DNA of 64,000 bases from the NCBI RefSeq assembly GCF_003713065.1, contig NZ_CP033433.1, positions 1,275,001 to 1,339,000 on the forward strand. Reading direction: 5' to 3'. Below are positions 1-8,399 of the stretch, in pieces. This DNA is from Cohnella candidum (GTDB lineage: Bacteria > Bacillota > Bacilli > Paenibacillales > Paenibacillaceae). Position numbers and translations under genes: made by a program. Numbering within the stretch: the first letter of the stretch is position 1; each line of letters starts with the position of its first letter. Under the pieces are notes generated by a model. That model was not told the origin of the DNA. It did no database searches and was given only the letters and a program-made list of their open reading frames with translations.

Positions 1-1436
1 ACGTGAAGATGCCCGAAATGGACGGCTTGACGCTGATCCGCGAAGCACGCAAAACGTACTCCTTCTATCCGCTCGTCATCAGCGGCTACGACGACTTTAC
101 CTACGTTCGGGACGCGCTTCGGGAAGGGGCGCTCGATTACCTGCTCAAGCCCGTGGATAGAACCCAGTTCCGCGAACGGATGGCCGACATCGGATCGAAG
201 ATCTCCGGCGGCCGGTACAAGCTGTTGAAGTGGGGCGAGATGGAGAGAGAGGCCGAAAGGCTGAAGGAAAGCCGGCAAATCGGAACGCTGGGCGCCATTA
301 CCTCCACCGACATCGATCTGGCCAGCTTGGGGTATTGGGTGGACGATTTTCCAGCGGGCCGGTATCTTCTGTCCAACGTACGGCTCGACACGCCGCCGGT
401 GAAAGCGAGAACCTTCACGGCCAAGGATTGGAAGGCTTACTATTACGCGCTTGAAAATATCATTCGGGAAGTCGTTTCCTCCGGTGCGGGAGAGGGACGG
501 AAAGCCTGGTGCTGGCGGGGCTCGGATTCGGATTTCTGGACGCTGCTGCACACTTCGGACACCGACGACAATCTGGAAGAAGCGATGAGCGGACTGGCCG
601 AAGAGATCCGTTCCGCCGTCCGAACGTATACGCCGTTCTCGGTGTCGGCGGCGTTCGGGGAACCGATCGAGGATCTCTATATGCTTCCGGAAGCCAAACG
701 CCGAACGCTGCACTTGATGGATTACCGCTTGGTGTACGGCGAGAACCGCGTGTTCCGGAGCGCCGCCATCCATCCGGACGGCCGCGGATTGGAGTCGGAG
801 TGGCTGCCGCTCGCGCTGCAGCTGAAGCGAAGCGTGGAACAGGCGAATGCGGAAGCTGCCGCCGAATGGGCGGACCGCCTGTTCGTCCGTCTGGAGCGGC
901 TGGAGTCTCCCGACTGGGTGCAGGCGGCCGTGCAGAACGCCGCAATCCTCATCCACTCCGTTCGGTTGGAGAGCCATAAGAGCTTGCCTCAAGCGATGTC
1001 GCTTTCGCAGGATTTGGCGCAGCTCAGGAAAGCGCCGAGCCTGCAGGAACTGAAACGCCGCCTGAACCGGATGATCGGGCAGGTCATCCGGGAAATCGCC
1101 CAATCCCGCGAAGCGGGCGGAGCCAAACCGGTGGAGAAGGCGGCCGAATGGATCTTGGAGCATCTGGGCGAGGATCTGACCGTCAAGAAAATCGCCGACC
1201 GGGTGCATATGAACCCGACTTATTTCTGCGAATGCTTCAAGCTTCAGACAGGCGAAACGGTGCTGGATTTCTTGACTCGGCACCGGATGTCCAAAGCCAA
1301 GGAACTGCTCGCAGGCTCTCCTCTGAAGCTGCAGGACGTCAGCCGGTCCGTCGGTTACCAGGACGTCAAGTATTTCAGCCGCCTGTTCAAGCAATGGACG
1401 GGGCAGACCCCGACCCAATACCGCGAATCGATCTAG
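1..1436 (+). CDS. YesN-type AraC response regulator (5' truncated)
   Basis: This is the C-terminal part of a two-component response regulator; the start lies before the window. The first readable residues, VKMPEMDGL, normally follow the phospho-acceptor Asp, and bases 1-2 (ac) fit the end of that Asp codon. The receiver domain continues to the conserved Lys in YLLKPVD. A long middle region of about 250 residues follows, typical of YesN proteins. Two AraC helix-turn-helix motifs close the protein (LTVKKIADRVHMNPTYF and LQDVSRSVGYQDVKYFSRLF). Such regulators usually pair with a YesM-type sensor kinase and activate the adjacent sugar transporter, so it probably controls the ABC genes at 1594-6291. 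A strong terminator begins at its last base. Confidence 0.9.
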   Translation, partial: VKMPEMDGLTLIREARKTYSFYPLVISGYDDFTYVRDALREGALDYLLKPVDRTQFRERMADIGSKISGGRYKLLKWGEMEREAERLKESRQIGTLGAITSTDIDLASLGYWVDDFPAGRYLLSNVRLDTPPVKARTFTAKDWKAYYYALENIIREVVSSGAGEGRKAWCWRGSDSDFWTLLHTSDTDDNLEEAMSGLAEEIRSAVRTYTPFSVSAAFGEPIEDLYMLPEAKRRTLHLMDYRLVYGENRVFRSAAIHPDGRGLESEWLPLALQLKRSVEQANAEAAAEWADRLFVRLERLESPDWVQAAVQNAAILIHSVRLESHKSLPQAMSLSQDLAQLRKAPSLQELKRRLNRMIGQVIREIAQSREAGGAKPVEKAAEWILEHLGEDLTVKKIADRVHMNPTYFCECFKLQTGETVLDFLTRHRMSKAKELLAGSPLKLQDVSRSVGYQDVKYFSRLFKQWTGQTPTQYRESI

Positions 1437-1459
1437 ACCCGGCGCCCGCCGGGTCTTTT
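1436..1459 (+). terminator. Rho-independent terminator after the response regulator
   Basis: A perfect 8-bp stem GACCCGGC/GCCGGGTC encloses the loop GCCC and is followed by TTTT. It starts at the final base of the stop codon, so the regulator and the transporter downstream are probably separate transcripts. Confidence 0.85.
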
Positions 1460-1593
1460 ATTTGTTTTGCCGGTATCCTCGCGAATCCCCGGCCATTCTC
1501 CGAAAGCCATCCCCCCAAGCCGAAAGCTGTCTCCTTATAGGCTGCCTCTTTTTCCGGTAGTTTGGAATCAGGTAGCAAGGGGGGACAACAGCG

Positions 1594-3126
1594 GTGGCGG
1601 AAACCGAATACGTACTGGAACTGAAAGGCATCACCAAAATTTTTCCCGGCGTCAAGGCACTGGATGATGTTTACTTCAAGCTTCGCCCCGGCGAAATCCA
1701 TGCCTTGATGGGCGAGAACGGCGCGGGCAAATCGACGTTCATCAAAGTCATCACGGGCGTTCACCGTCCCGATGAAGGCGAGATGTTTCTAAACGGCCGC
1801 AAGGTCGACTTCCGGCATCCGACCGATGCGCAGAAAGCCGGCATCGCGGCGATCTATCAGCACGTCACGTGTTATCCGGACTTGAGCGTGACGGAGAACA
1901 TCTATATGGGGCACGAGAAAATCGCGTCCGGCACGAAACGCGTGCTCTGGAAAGAGATGCACGAGGAAGCGGGACGCCTGCTCCGGGAGCTGGGAGCGTC
2001 GTTCAGCCCCAAGACGCAAATGGGGGCGCTCAGCGTCGCCGAGCAGCAGATCGTCGAAATCGCCAAGGCGCTTTCCGTCGACGCCAAAATCATCATCATG
2101 GACGAACCGACGGCCGCCTTGACGCGCAGCGAGAGCGAAGAGCTGTACCGGATCGCCGAACGGCTTCGCGACCAAGGCAAGTCGATCATTTTCATCTCCC
2201 ACCGTTTCGAAGATATGTACCGGCTGGCCGGCGTGGTCACCGTTTTCCGTGATTCGCGTTACATCGGCACCTGGAACGTGGATGAAATCTCGAACCACGA
2301 CCTGATCATCGCGATGGTCGGGCGTGAAATATCGCAGCTGTTCCCGAAGAAGGAAGCGCAAATCGGCGAAGAGGTATTGCGAACGGAGGGACTGGGCCGC
2401 ACCGGTTATTTCGCGGACGTCGCCTTCTCGCTAAGGCGGGGCGAAATCCTCGGCCTCACCGGTCTCGTCGGCGCGGGCCGTACGGAAGTGTGCCAAGCGA
2501 TCTTCGGCATCGATCGGCCGGATAAAGGGAAGATCTTCGTGAAAGGCCGGGAGGTCCGCATCCGCAGTCCGCGGGAAGCGATGGGGCTGGGCATCGGATA
2601 CTTGCCGGAAGATCGGCAAAAGCAGGGTCTCGTCCTGCAATGGGCGATCGGCCGTAACATTACGCTGTCGACGCTCGAGAAAATCACGGCGAAGGGAGCC
2701 TTGCAGCCGCGCAAAGAGCTGGACATCGCCAAACGGTTGGCGGAGAAGGTCGGCGTCAAGGCGAAAAGCGTATTCGACCTCGTCAGCTCCCTGTCGGGCG
2801 GCAACCAGCAGAAGGTCGTATTCGCGAAGCTGCTCACGGCGGACCTCGACGTGCTGATCCTGGACGAACCGACCAAAGGCGTCGACGTCGGCGCGAAGTC
2901 CGCGATTTACGACATCATCGGTGATCTGGCCTGCGCCGGATACGGGGTCATCCTCGTGTCCTCCGAAATGCCGGAGATCATCGGTTTGTGCGACCGCGTA
3001 GCGGTCATGCGGGAAGGACGGATCACCGCGATGCTGAACCGGGACGAACTGACGCAGGAAGCGATCCTCGCGGCGTCGATGGACGATGCGGAGCAATCGA
3101 GAGACCAAAGGCGGGTAAGAGCATGA
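1594..3126 (+). CDS. Sugar ABC transporter, dual-NBD ATP-binding protein (RbsA/RhaT class)
   Basis: A 510-residue protein with two fused nucleotide-binding domains, the layout of RbsA, MglA, XylG and RhaT. The first half carries Walker A GENGAGKST and Walker B IIIMDEPTAAL. The second half has the usual degenerate P-loop (GLVGAGRTE), an LSGGNQQK signature and Walker B LILDEPTKGVD. It would power import of a monosaccharide through the two permeases that follow. The GTG start is set by AAGGGGGG about 8 bases upstream. The stop overlaps the next start as ATGA, so the two genes are translationally coupled. The sequence alone does not settle the substrate; see the binding protein at 5179. Confidence 0.93.
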   Translation: MAETEYVLELKGITKIFPGVKALDDVYFKLRPGEIHALMGENGAGKSTFIKVITGVHRPDEGEMFLNGRKVDFRHPTDAQKAGIAAIYQHVTCYPDLSVTENIYMGHEKIASGTKRVLWKEMHEEAGRLLRELGASFSPKTQMGALSVAEQQIVEIAKALSVDAKIIIMDEPTAALTRSESEELYRIAERLRDQGKSIIFISHRFEDMYRLAGVVTVFRDSRYIGTWNVDEISNHDLIIAMVGREISQLFPKKEAQIGEEVLRTEGLGRTGYFADVAFSLRRGEILGLTGLVGAGRTEVCQAIFGIDRPDKGKIFVKGREVRIRSPREAMGLGIGYLPEDRQKQGLVLQWAIGRNITLSTLEKITAKGALQPRKELDIAKRLAEKVGVKAKSVFDLVSSLSGGNQQKVVFAKLLTADLDVLILDEPTKGVDVGAKSAIYDIIGDLACAGYGVILVSSEMPEIIGLCDRVAVMREGRITAMLNRDELTQEAILAASMDDAEQSRDQRRVRA

Positions 3127-4100
3127 GCGCGAAAATCGCGAAATTCCGGGAGCTGGGGCTGCTCGCATTTATCCTGCTGCTGTCGGCGGGGGTTCAACTG
3201 CGCAATCCGAGTTTCCTGACCTGGGAAAACATCAACGACATGATTACGAATACGGCGATTTTGAGCATTTTGGCGGTCGGCATGATGCTGGTCATCATCA
3301 CCCGAGGCATCGATTTGTCCATCGGCGCGACGCTCGCATTGTCCGGGATGATGGCGGCGCTGACGGTCAGCCGATATCCGGGGCTGCATCCGCTTGCCGC
3401 CATCGGGATCGGAATCGGCATCGGTCTCGTTTGCGGCATGATTCTGGGCTTCCTGGTGGCGAGGGTGAACATCTTGCCCATCATCGCCACGCTCGGGATG
3501 ATGAACGTGTTCCGGGGGCTGACCTACGAAACGAGCGGTGGCAAGTGGGTCAGCGCCCATCAGATGCCGACGGGCTTCAAAGACATCGCAACGGGATCGC
3601 TTCTCGGCATTAACAATCTGATCGCGATCGCCATCGTGACCTATGCGGCCGCTTATTATTTCGTCGGCCATACGCGGACCGGCCGGAGAATTTACGCGAT
3701 CGGCAGCAACCCGGATTCGGCGGCCATCAGCGGCATCCGGACCGGCAAAATCCTGTGGCTCGTCTACACGATCATGGGGGGGCTGTCCGGACTGGCGGGG
3801 GTCCTGTGGGTGTCGAAGTTCGCTTCCGCGCAAGGGGATACGGCTTCCGGATATGAGCTCAGCGTCATCGCGGCCTGCGTGCTGGGCGGCGTGAGCATCG
3901 CGGGCGGCGTCGGGAAAATTTCCGGCATCGTGCTCGGCTCCATCCTGCTCGGCATTCTGAATAACGCCTTGCCGATGATCAACGTCTCCGCGTTCTGGCA
4001 AATGTTCATCCAAGGCGGCATCATCCTGATCGCCGTGCTCGTGAACGCGCTGGTCAAGCGGGGAATCGACCGCAACAACCTGATGAGGAGGTCCATCTAG
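3123..4100 (+). CDS. Sugar ABC transporter permease 1 (RbsC/RhaP-like)
   Basis: A 325-residue polytopic membrane protein of the BPD_transp_2 family (RbsC, AraH, RhaP). Hydrophobic helices run through the whole protein, and the family segment ITRGIDLSIGATLALSGM lies after the second helix. The ATG at 3123 overlaps the ATPase stop as ATGA; the open frame extends upstream inside the ATPase gene, but that extension is not membrane-like. It is expected to form half of the translocation channel with the permease at 4103. Confidence 0.92.
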   Translation: MSAKIAKFRELGLLAFILLLSAGVQLRNPSFLTWENINDMITNTAILSILAVGMMLVIITRGIDLSIGATLALSGMMAALTVSRYPGLHPLAAIGIGIGIGLVCGMILGFLVARVNILPIIATLGMMNVFRGLTYETSGGKWVSAHQMPTGFKDIATGSLLGINNLIAIAIVTYAAAYYFVGHTRTGRRIYAIGSNPDSAAISGIRTGKILWLVYTIMGGLSGLAGVLWVSKFASAQGDTASGYELSVIAACVLGGVSIAGGVGKISGIVLGSILLGILNNALPMINVSAFWQMFIQGGIILIAVLVNALVKRGIDRNNLMRRSI

Positions 4101-4102
4101 CC

Positions 4103-5086
4103 ATGGAACCGCGCTTGATAGCGAACCGACAAGAGTTTTCGTGGAAGGGATTCGTCCTCCAATGGGAGTGGCTGCTGGTCGTCCTGATCTTGGCCGTATT
4201 CGTCATGAACGCTTCTCTCTCGGAGTTTTTCCTGGATTATGACAATCTGCGGGACGCCACGATGGGCTTCCTGGACAAAGCGTTCATCGTGCTGCCGATG
4301 GTGTTCATTATCCTGATGGGCGATATCGACATCTCGGTCGCCTCCATCGTCGCTTTATCTTCGGTGGTCATGGCGGATCTGTACAGCAAAGGACTGCCGA
4401 TGGCATGGGCGATGGTCGTCTGCCTGGCGGTCGGAACCGTCTGCGGATGGATCAATGGCATGCTGATCGTGAGGTTCAAGGAACTGTCTTCCGTGATCGT
4501 CACGCTCGCCACCATGATCATTTACCGCGGCATCGCCTACATCATCCTGGAGGACCAGGCGGCGGGCAAATTCCCCAAATGGTTCAAGTTTCTCGGCTGG
4601 GAGTACGTCGGCAGCATCCCGTTTATTCTGATCGCGTTCGCCGTATTCGCCCTCGGCTTCGGTTTGCTCCTTCACAAGACGGGCTTCGGCAGAAAGCTGT
4701 ACGCTATCGGCAACAATGCGACGGCGAGCCGGTTCTCCGGCGTGGAAGTGGACCGGATCAAGGTCATCGCCTTCACGCTCGCCGGACTCATGTCCGCCGT
4801 AACGGCCTTGTTTTTAACCTCGCGCATGGGCAGCAGCCGGCCGAACATCGCCACCGGCTACGAGCTGGAAGTGATCGCGATGGTCGTTCTTGGGGGCGTC
4901 AGCACCGCGGGCGGCAAGGGGAGGATGATCGGGGCCATTTTGGCGGTATTCCTGATCGGCTACCTACGCTACGGGCTCGGACTCGTGAACATCTCGGCGC
5001 AGTCGCTTCTGATCGTGCTTGGCTTGCTGCTCATTTTCGCCGTTGCCGTGCCGCAGTTGAAGTGGAAACGCCGCCGCACCGGCTAA
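4103..5086 (+). CDS. Sugar ABC transporter permease 2 (RbsC/RhaQ-like)
   Basis: A 327-residue permease of the same family as its upstream neighbour. It has multiple transmembrane helices, the segment LMGDIDISVASIVALSSV (equivalent to the ribose-permease GIDLS motif) and a conserved VLGGVSTAGGKG loop. The ATG follows a GAGGAGGT ribosome binding site inside the end of the previous gene. Two different permeases with one dual-NBD ATPase is the arrangement of rhamnose (RhaPQST) and autoinducer-2 (Lsr) transporters, unlike ribose systems, which use a homodimer. Confidence 0.92.
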   Translation: MEPRLIANRQEFSWKGFVLQWEWLLVVLILAVFVMNASLSEFFLDYDNLRDATMGFLDKAFIVLPMVFIILMGDIDISVASIVALSSVVMADLYSKGLPMAWAMVVCLAVGTVCGWINGMLIVRFKELSSVIVTLATMIIYRGIAYIILEDQAAGKFPKWFKFLGWEYVGSIPFILIAFAVFALGFGLLLHKTGFGRKLYAIGNNATASRFSGVEVDRIKVIAFTLAGLMSAVTALFLTSRMGSSRPNIATGYELEVIAMVVLGGVSTAGGKGRMIGAILAVFLIGYLRYGLGLVNISAQSLLIVLGLLLIFAVAVPQLKWKRRRTG

Positions 5087-5113
5087 GAGACAAGAGGTTA
5101 TGCGACCCCCGTT

Positions 5114-5139
5114 ACATTCCGGTTCACGGACCGTGATGT
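5114..5139 (+). other. Intercistronic stem-loop before the binding-protein gene
   Basis: The segment ACATTCCGGT/ACCGTGATGT can fold into a hairpin with two 4-bp stems and a 2-base internal mismatch. There is no T-run. Hairpins here often protect binding-protein mRNA from decay and raise its level over the permeases; that role is inferred. Confidence 0.35.
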
Positions 5140-5178
5140 ATATAGCAATGCCATAGATGACAAGGGAGGAAACAGAAA

Positions 5179-6291
5179 GTGAAAAAGATGGGGCTTTACG
5201 GTTTGATCGCGGTATTGATGCTCACGCTGCTCGCCGCTTGCGGCAAGAGCAACTCCGACAGCAGCCCGAGCGCCAGCCAAGGGGCTTCGGCCAGCGTTTC
5301 GCCAAGCGCTTCTTCCGGCGGAGACGAGAGCGCGTCCCCGTCCGCCGACGCGGGCGGCGCCAAGAAGAAATTCGCCATCATTTTCAAAAACACGGGTAAC
5401 CCGTACGGCGAGAAAATGATGGACGGCTACAAGAAAGCGATCGAAGAACTGGGCGGCGAAGCCATTCTGAAAGCGCCAGACCAGCCGACCGCGGAAGCGC
5501 AAATCCAGATGATCGAAGAACTCATCTCCCAGAAAGTCGATTCCATCGCGATCGCCGCGAACGATCCGGACGCTCTGCAGCCGGCATTGGAGAAAGCGAT
5601 GAACGCCGGCATCAAGGTGCTGTCGCTGGACTCCGCCGTGAACGCGGCCAGCCGTTTGGTGCACGTGAATCAAGCGGATCCGGAGCGCATCGGACGCACG
5701 CTGATCCAAGGGGTATCCGAAATGATCGGCGGAGAGGGCGAAATCGCGATCCTCAGCGCCACGTCCCAAGCCACGAACCAGAACACATGGATCGAATGGA
5801 TGAAGAAAGAGCTGGAAGATCCGAAGTACGCGAAAATCAAGCTGGTCAAAGTCGCTTACGGCGACGACCTCCGCGACAAGAGCGTGTCGGAGACCGAAGC
5901 GCTGCTGAAATCGTATCCGAACCTGAAGGGCATCATCGCGCCGACGACCGTCGGTATCGCTGCCGCCGGCAAAGTGCTGACCGACAAAGGCCTCAAGGGT
6001 AAAGTCCAACTGACCGGTCTGGGCCTGCCGAGCGAGATGGCGGAATACATCGAAAGCGGCGTTTGCCAATGGATGTATCTGTGGAACCCGATCGACGTCG
6101 GTTATCTCGCGGGTCAAACGGCGGATTCCCTGGTGAAGGGCACCATTACCGGCAAAGTCGGCGACAAGTTCACGGCCGGCACGCTGGGCGAGAAAGAAGT
6201 CGTGCAGGATGGCGACGGCACGCAAATCATGCTGGGCGATCCGTTCAAATTCGACGCCTCCAACATCGGAGAGTGGAAGTCCGTTTATTAA
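5179..6291 (+). CDS. Sugar-binding lipoprotein, rhamnose-type (RhaS-like)
   Basis: A 370-residue periplasmic-binding-protein-like I family protein (Peripla_BP_4). The N-terminus is a lipoprotein signal with lipobox LLAAC, followed by a Ser/Ala-rich linker. The mature domain opens with KKKFAIIFKNTGNPYG. The C-terminal half has IIAPTTVGIAAAGKVL and LWNPIDVGYLAGQTA, segments I associate with rhamnose (RhaS) and AI-2 (LsrB) binding proteins. It delivers its ligand to the permeases at 3123 and 4103. The GTG start has GGGAGG about 10 bases upstream. Rhamnose is the best guess, but no rhamnose catabolic gene is present in the window. Confidence 0.88.
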   Translation: MKKMGLYGLIAVLMLTLLAACGKSNSDSSPSASQGASASVSPSASSGGDESASPSADAGGAKKKFAIIFKNTGNPYGEKMMDGYKKAIEELGGEAILKAPDQPTAEAQIQMIEELISQKVDSIAIAANDPDALQPALEKAMNAGIKVLSLDSAVNAASRLVHVNQADPERIGRTLIQGVSEMIGGEGEIAILSATSQATNQNTWIEWMKKELEDPKYAKIKLVKVAYGDDLRDKSVSETEALLKSYPNLKGIIAPTTVGIAAAGKVLTDKGLKGKVQLTGLGLPSEMAEYIESGVCQWMYLWNPIDVGYLAGQTADSLVKGTITGKVGDKFTAGTLGEKEVVQDGDGTQIMLGDPFKFDASNIGEWKSVY

Positions 6292-6365
6292 GCGAGCAAA
6301 GTTCACAAAGATCGCCGCTTCGGCAAAATCGAATAGGATATGAAGCGCCCAACAACAATGGGATG

Positions 6366-6550
6366 CTAACGGAACGTACAACCGTTATCCTGCTTATTTG
6401 GCTTCTATTTTGAATCTAACGGAACCAGATGATCTTATTGGGCAGATTTCAAGTGAAATCCTCGCGTTTGAAGGGATATAGCGGCTGTCAGTTCCGTTAG
6501 ATTTTAGGATCAGTCGTTTTCGTCGAAATAGCGGCGGTGGGTTCCGTTAC
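6366..6550. repeat. Intergenic inverted/direct repeat element
   Basis: The 372-base gap 6292-6663 has no credible gene. It contains CTAACGGAAC at 6366-6375 and 6416-6425 and the inverted form GTTCCGTTA at 6491-6499 and 6541-6549. Each pair is exactly 50 bases apart. The right-hand pair sits in longer related units, each beginning ATAGCGGC and ending in GTTCCGTTA. This looks like a composite REP/MITE-like element; I recall similar AACGGAAC-type intergenic repeats in Paenibacillus genomes but cannot check that here. Confidence 0.6.
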
Positions 6551-6610
6551 TGGATCAAACGGCAGCCCTAGAGCTTAGAGTGTTGGGATATACTTTCTGA
6601 AACACCAAGT

Positions 6611-6643
6611 AAAGGCCGGCTCCCGGGATGGGAGTCGGCCTTT
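6611..6643 (-). terminator. Terminator of the GH16 gene
   Basis: The hairpin AAAGGCCGGCTCCC/GGGAGTCGGCCTTT, with one mismatched pair and loop GGGAT, lies just beyond the stop of the minus-strand glucanase. The A-rich and T-rich flanks would allow termination from either side. Confidence 0.75.
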
Positions 6644-6663
6644 GTCACCTTACACACATTCGA

Positions 6664-7920
6664 TTATTGCAGCCTGACCAAGTTCCACTTCTGCGCGCCG
6701 GTGCCGTTGTCCGTCCAGATTTGCACGTTCGTTCCGTCGGCCGTGCCTGAAGAGGAGACGTCCAGCGCTTTCCTGCTGTTCGTGTTGATGAGTTTGTAAG
6801 ATCCGTCGGCGTTCTGGGTGATGTTCCACGTCTGCGCGCCGTTCCCCAAGTCGGTCCAGACCTGCACGTTCGTTCCGTCCGACGTTCCGGCTCCCGACAC
6901 GTCGAGCGCCAGGGCGCTGTTCGTATTGATCAATTTATAAGAGCCGTCCGCATTCCGGTAAATCGTCCACTTCTGGGCGCCGGAACCGTTGTCCGTCCAG
7001 ATCTGCACGTTCGTGCCGGGGGACGTACCGGCTCCCGAGACGTCCAGCGCTTTGCCGCTGTTCGTGTTGATCAGCTTGTAAGTGCCGCCGGAGACGATGC
7101 TGCCGGAGGGAGGAGGCGTCGTGCCTCCGTCTTGGTAGACCCGGACGTAATCGACGTACATTTTTCCCGGGAACACGGTGGAACCGTCGGGTGAACCCGG
7201 CCAGTTGCCTCCCACGGCCAAGTTCAGAAGCAGGAAGTGATCCTTATGGAACTCTTCCGTGGAGTTGATGCTGTTCAGGATGTTGGCTTCCCGGAATTGG
7301 ACCCCGTCGACGAACCACTTGATCGCGCTGGACGTCCATTCGATCGAATAGACGTGGTATTGCGTCGGGTCGAACGACTGGCTGGCACCGCCGTAGTCCG
7401 CGTTGCCGCCTGCGTCCCAATGGATGTAACCGTAAGTATTGTTTTCGTTGTTGATGTGCTCCATGATGTCGATCTCGCCGCTTTTCGGCCAGCCGACCGT
7501 TCCGATGTCCGCGCCGAGCGTCCAGAAGGCGGGCCACAGGCCTTGACCCTTCGGCAGCTTCATTCGGGCTTCGATCCGGCCGTATTTGAAGCTTTTCTTG
7601 CCTTGGGTTTTCAGGCGGGCGGACGTATAGTTCATGCCGCCGAAGGACTCCTTGCGTGCTTCGATGACGAGGTTGCCGTTCTCGATGCGTGCGTTCTCGG
7701 GTCGGCTGGTGTAATACTCCAACTCGTTGTTGCCCCAGCCGCCGCTGCCGGTTCCGGTTTCGAACACCCAATTGTTCCCGTTGATGGACGTTCCGTCAAA
7801 CTCGTCGCTCCAGACCAGGTTGTAAGCCGCGTTCGCCTTGCCGACGGGAAACAGGGTGGCCACGAGAGCCAAAACCAGGAGAAACAGATACGCCTTCGAG
7901 CTTGTGAATAAACGTTTCAT
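6664..7920 (-). CDS. Secreted GH16 endo-beta-1,3(4)-glucanase with ricin-type lectin domain
   Basis: A secreted laminarinase/lichenase-like enzyme of about 418 residues. A signal peptide ends at a KANA-like cleavage site. The GH16 domain starts at LVWSDEFDG and carries the catalytic signature GEIDIMEH, with both acidic residues present. A Pro/Ser linker (TTPPPSGS) leads to a C-terminal ricin B-type beta-trefoil built of three near-identical repeats of the form [16 protein letters not shown]...NVQIWTDNG...QKW. The ATG at 7920 is preceded by GAGGAGGG; a second ATG lies 3 bases upstream. A cre site overlaps the expected transcription start, so CcpA repression by good carbon sources is likely. 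Confidence 0.93.
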   Translation of the reverse strand: MKRLFTSSKAYLFLLVLALVATLFPVGKANAAYNLVWSDEFDGTSINGNNWVFETGTGSGGWGNNELEYYTSRPENARIENGNLVIEARKESFGGMNYTSARLKTQGKKSFKYGRIEARMKLPKGQGLWPAFWTLGADIGTVGWPKSGEIDIMEHINNENNTYGYIHWDAGGNADYGGASQSFDPTQYHVYSIEWTSSAIKWFVDGVQFREANILNSINSTEEFHKDHFLLLNLAVGGNWPGSPDGSTVFPGKMYVDYVRVYQDGGTTPPPSGSIVSGGTYKLINTNSGKALDVSGAGTSPGTNVQIWTDNGSGAQKWTIYRNADGSYKLINTNSALALDVSGAGTSDGTNVQVWTDLGNGAQTWNITQNADGSYKLINTNSRKALDVSSSGTADGTNVQIWTDNGTGAQKWNLVRLQ

Positions 7921-7948
7921 CATTTCCCTCCTCAACAAAATGGGTTGG

Positions 7949-7976
7949 TGAAATCGCTTTCACCACGCATATTGTA
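7949..7976 (-). promoter_or_regulatory. GH16 promoter with overlapping CcpA cre site
   Basis: On the minus strand the -10 TACAAT is at 7976-7971 with a weak -35 (TTTACA, 15-base spacer). Immediately downstream, 7949-7962 is TGAAATCGCTTTCA, which meets the cre consensus TGWAANCGNTNWCA at every position and sits inside the 18-base palindrome GGTGAAA-TCGC-TTTCACC. It would lie at about +2 to +15, the classic position for repression by CcpA. Confidence 0.75.
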
Positions 7977-8083
7977 CCACGTGGGACATTCTGTAAAACA
8001 TAGTCAGGGTGCCCTAAATTTTGCTGGGCTTGTACGGAAAAAGTTTGGCGAAAAAAGGAAACCCGGTACAGAATGATTGGAGA

Positions 8084-8111
8084 TTGATTAAATCGCGATT
8101 TTTGATATATC
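8084..8111 (+). promoter_or_regulatory. Promoter with palindromic operator for the 52-aa gene
   Basis: The -35 TTGATT (8084-8089) and -10 TATATC (8106-8111) are 16 bases apart. The spacer begins with the perfect 12-base palindrome AAATCGCGATTT (8090-8101), a plausible repressor site. Confidence 0.5.
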
Positions 8112-8159
8112 CTAAGGAAGAAGGCATACGAATACGTTTACAACTTGGAGGCATAACAC

Positions 8160-8318
8160 ATGAATCAAGCTGACGATGTTCCGGTTTACTACGACGGTTC
8201 GATGCATCCGGAAGCAATGACGTCTCAAGCGCCGGGCGCTCAGGACGAAACCTCCGAGAAAGCCGATGGCTGGGCAGGATTCATCGGCGCCAATCCTTAC
8301 GAGTTCGAAATGAAGTAA
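8160..8318 (+). CDS. Small hypothetical protein, 52 aa
   Basis: A short gene (MNQADDVPVYYDGSMHPEAM... ending ANPYEFEMK). Support comes from context: an ATG with GGAGG 8 bases upstream, a promoter at 8084-8111 and a strong terminator 33 bases after the stop. The product is acidic, rich in Asp, Glu, Tyr and Met, and has no signal peptide or membrane helix. I do not recognise a family. It is monocistronic and convergent with azoR. It could be a small regulatory or spore-associated protein, but nothing in the sequence shows which. Confidence 0.65.
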   Translation: MNQADDVPVYYDGSMHPEAMTSQAPGAQDETSEKADGWAGFIGANPYEFEMK

Positions 8319-8350
8319 TGGCAGTTGCCGTATTCCTTCCGCACATGAAG

Positions 8351-8388
8351 AAAGCCATTCCGGATCATCCGGAATGGCTTCGTTTTTT
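8351..8388. terminator. Bidirectional terminator between the 52-aa gene and azoR
   Basis: The perfect 13-bp stem AAGCCATTCCGGA/TCCGGAATGGCTT with loop TCA is followed by CGTTTTTT. It serves the plus-strand small gene and, less ideally, the minus-strand azoreductase that ends at 8400. Confidence 0.85.
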
Positions 8389-8399
8389 GATTAGAGGGA

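Noticed and set aside
6292..6663. An insertion sequence remnant in the long gap
   Set aside because: The repeats do not flank a transposase fragment and no translated frame resembles one; a small repeat element explains the pattern better.
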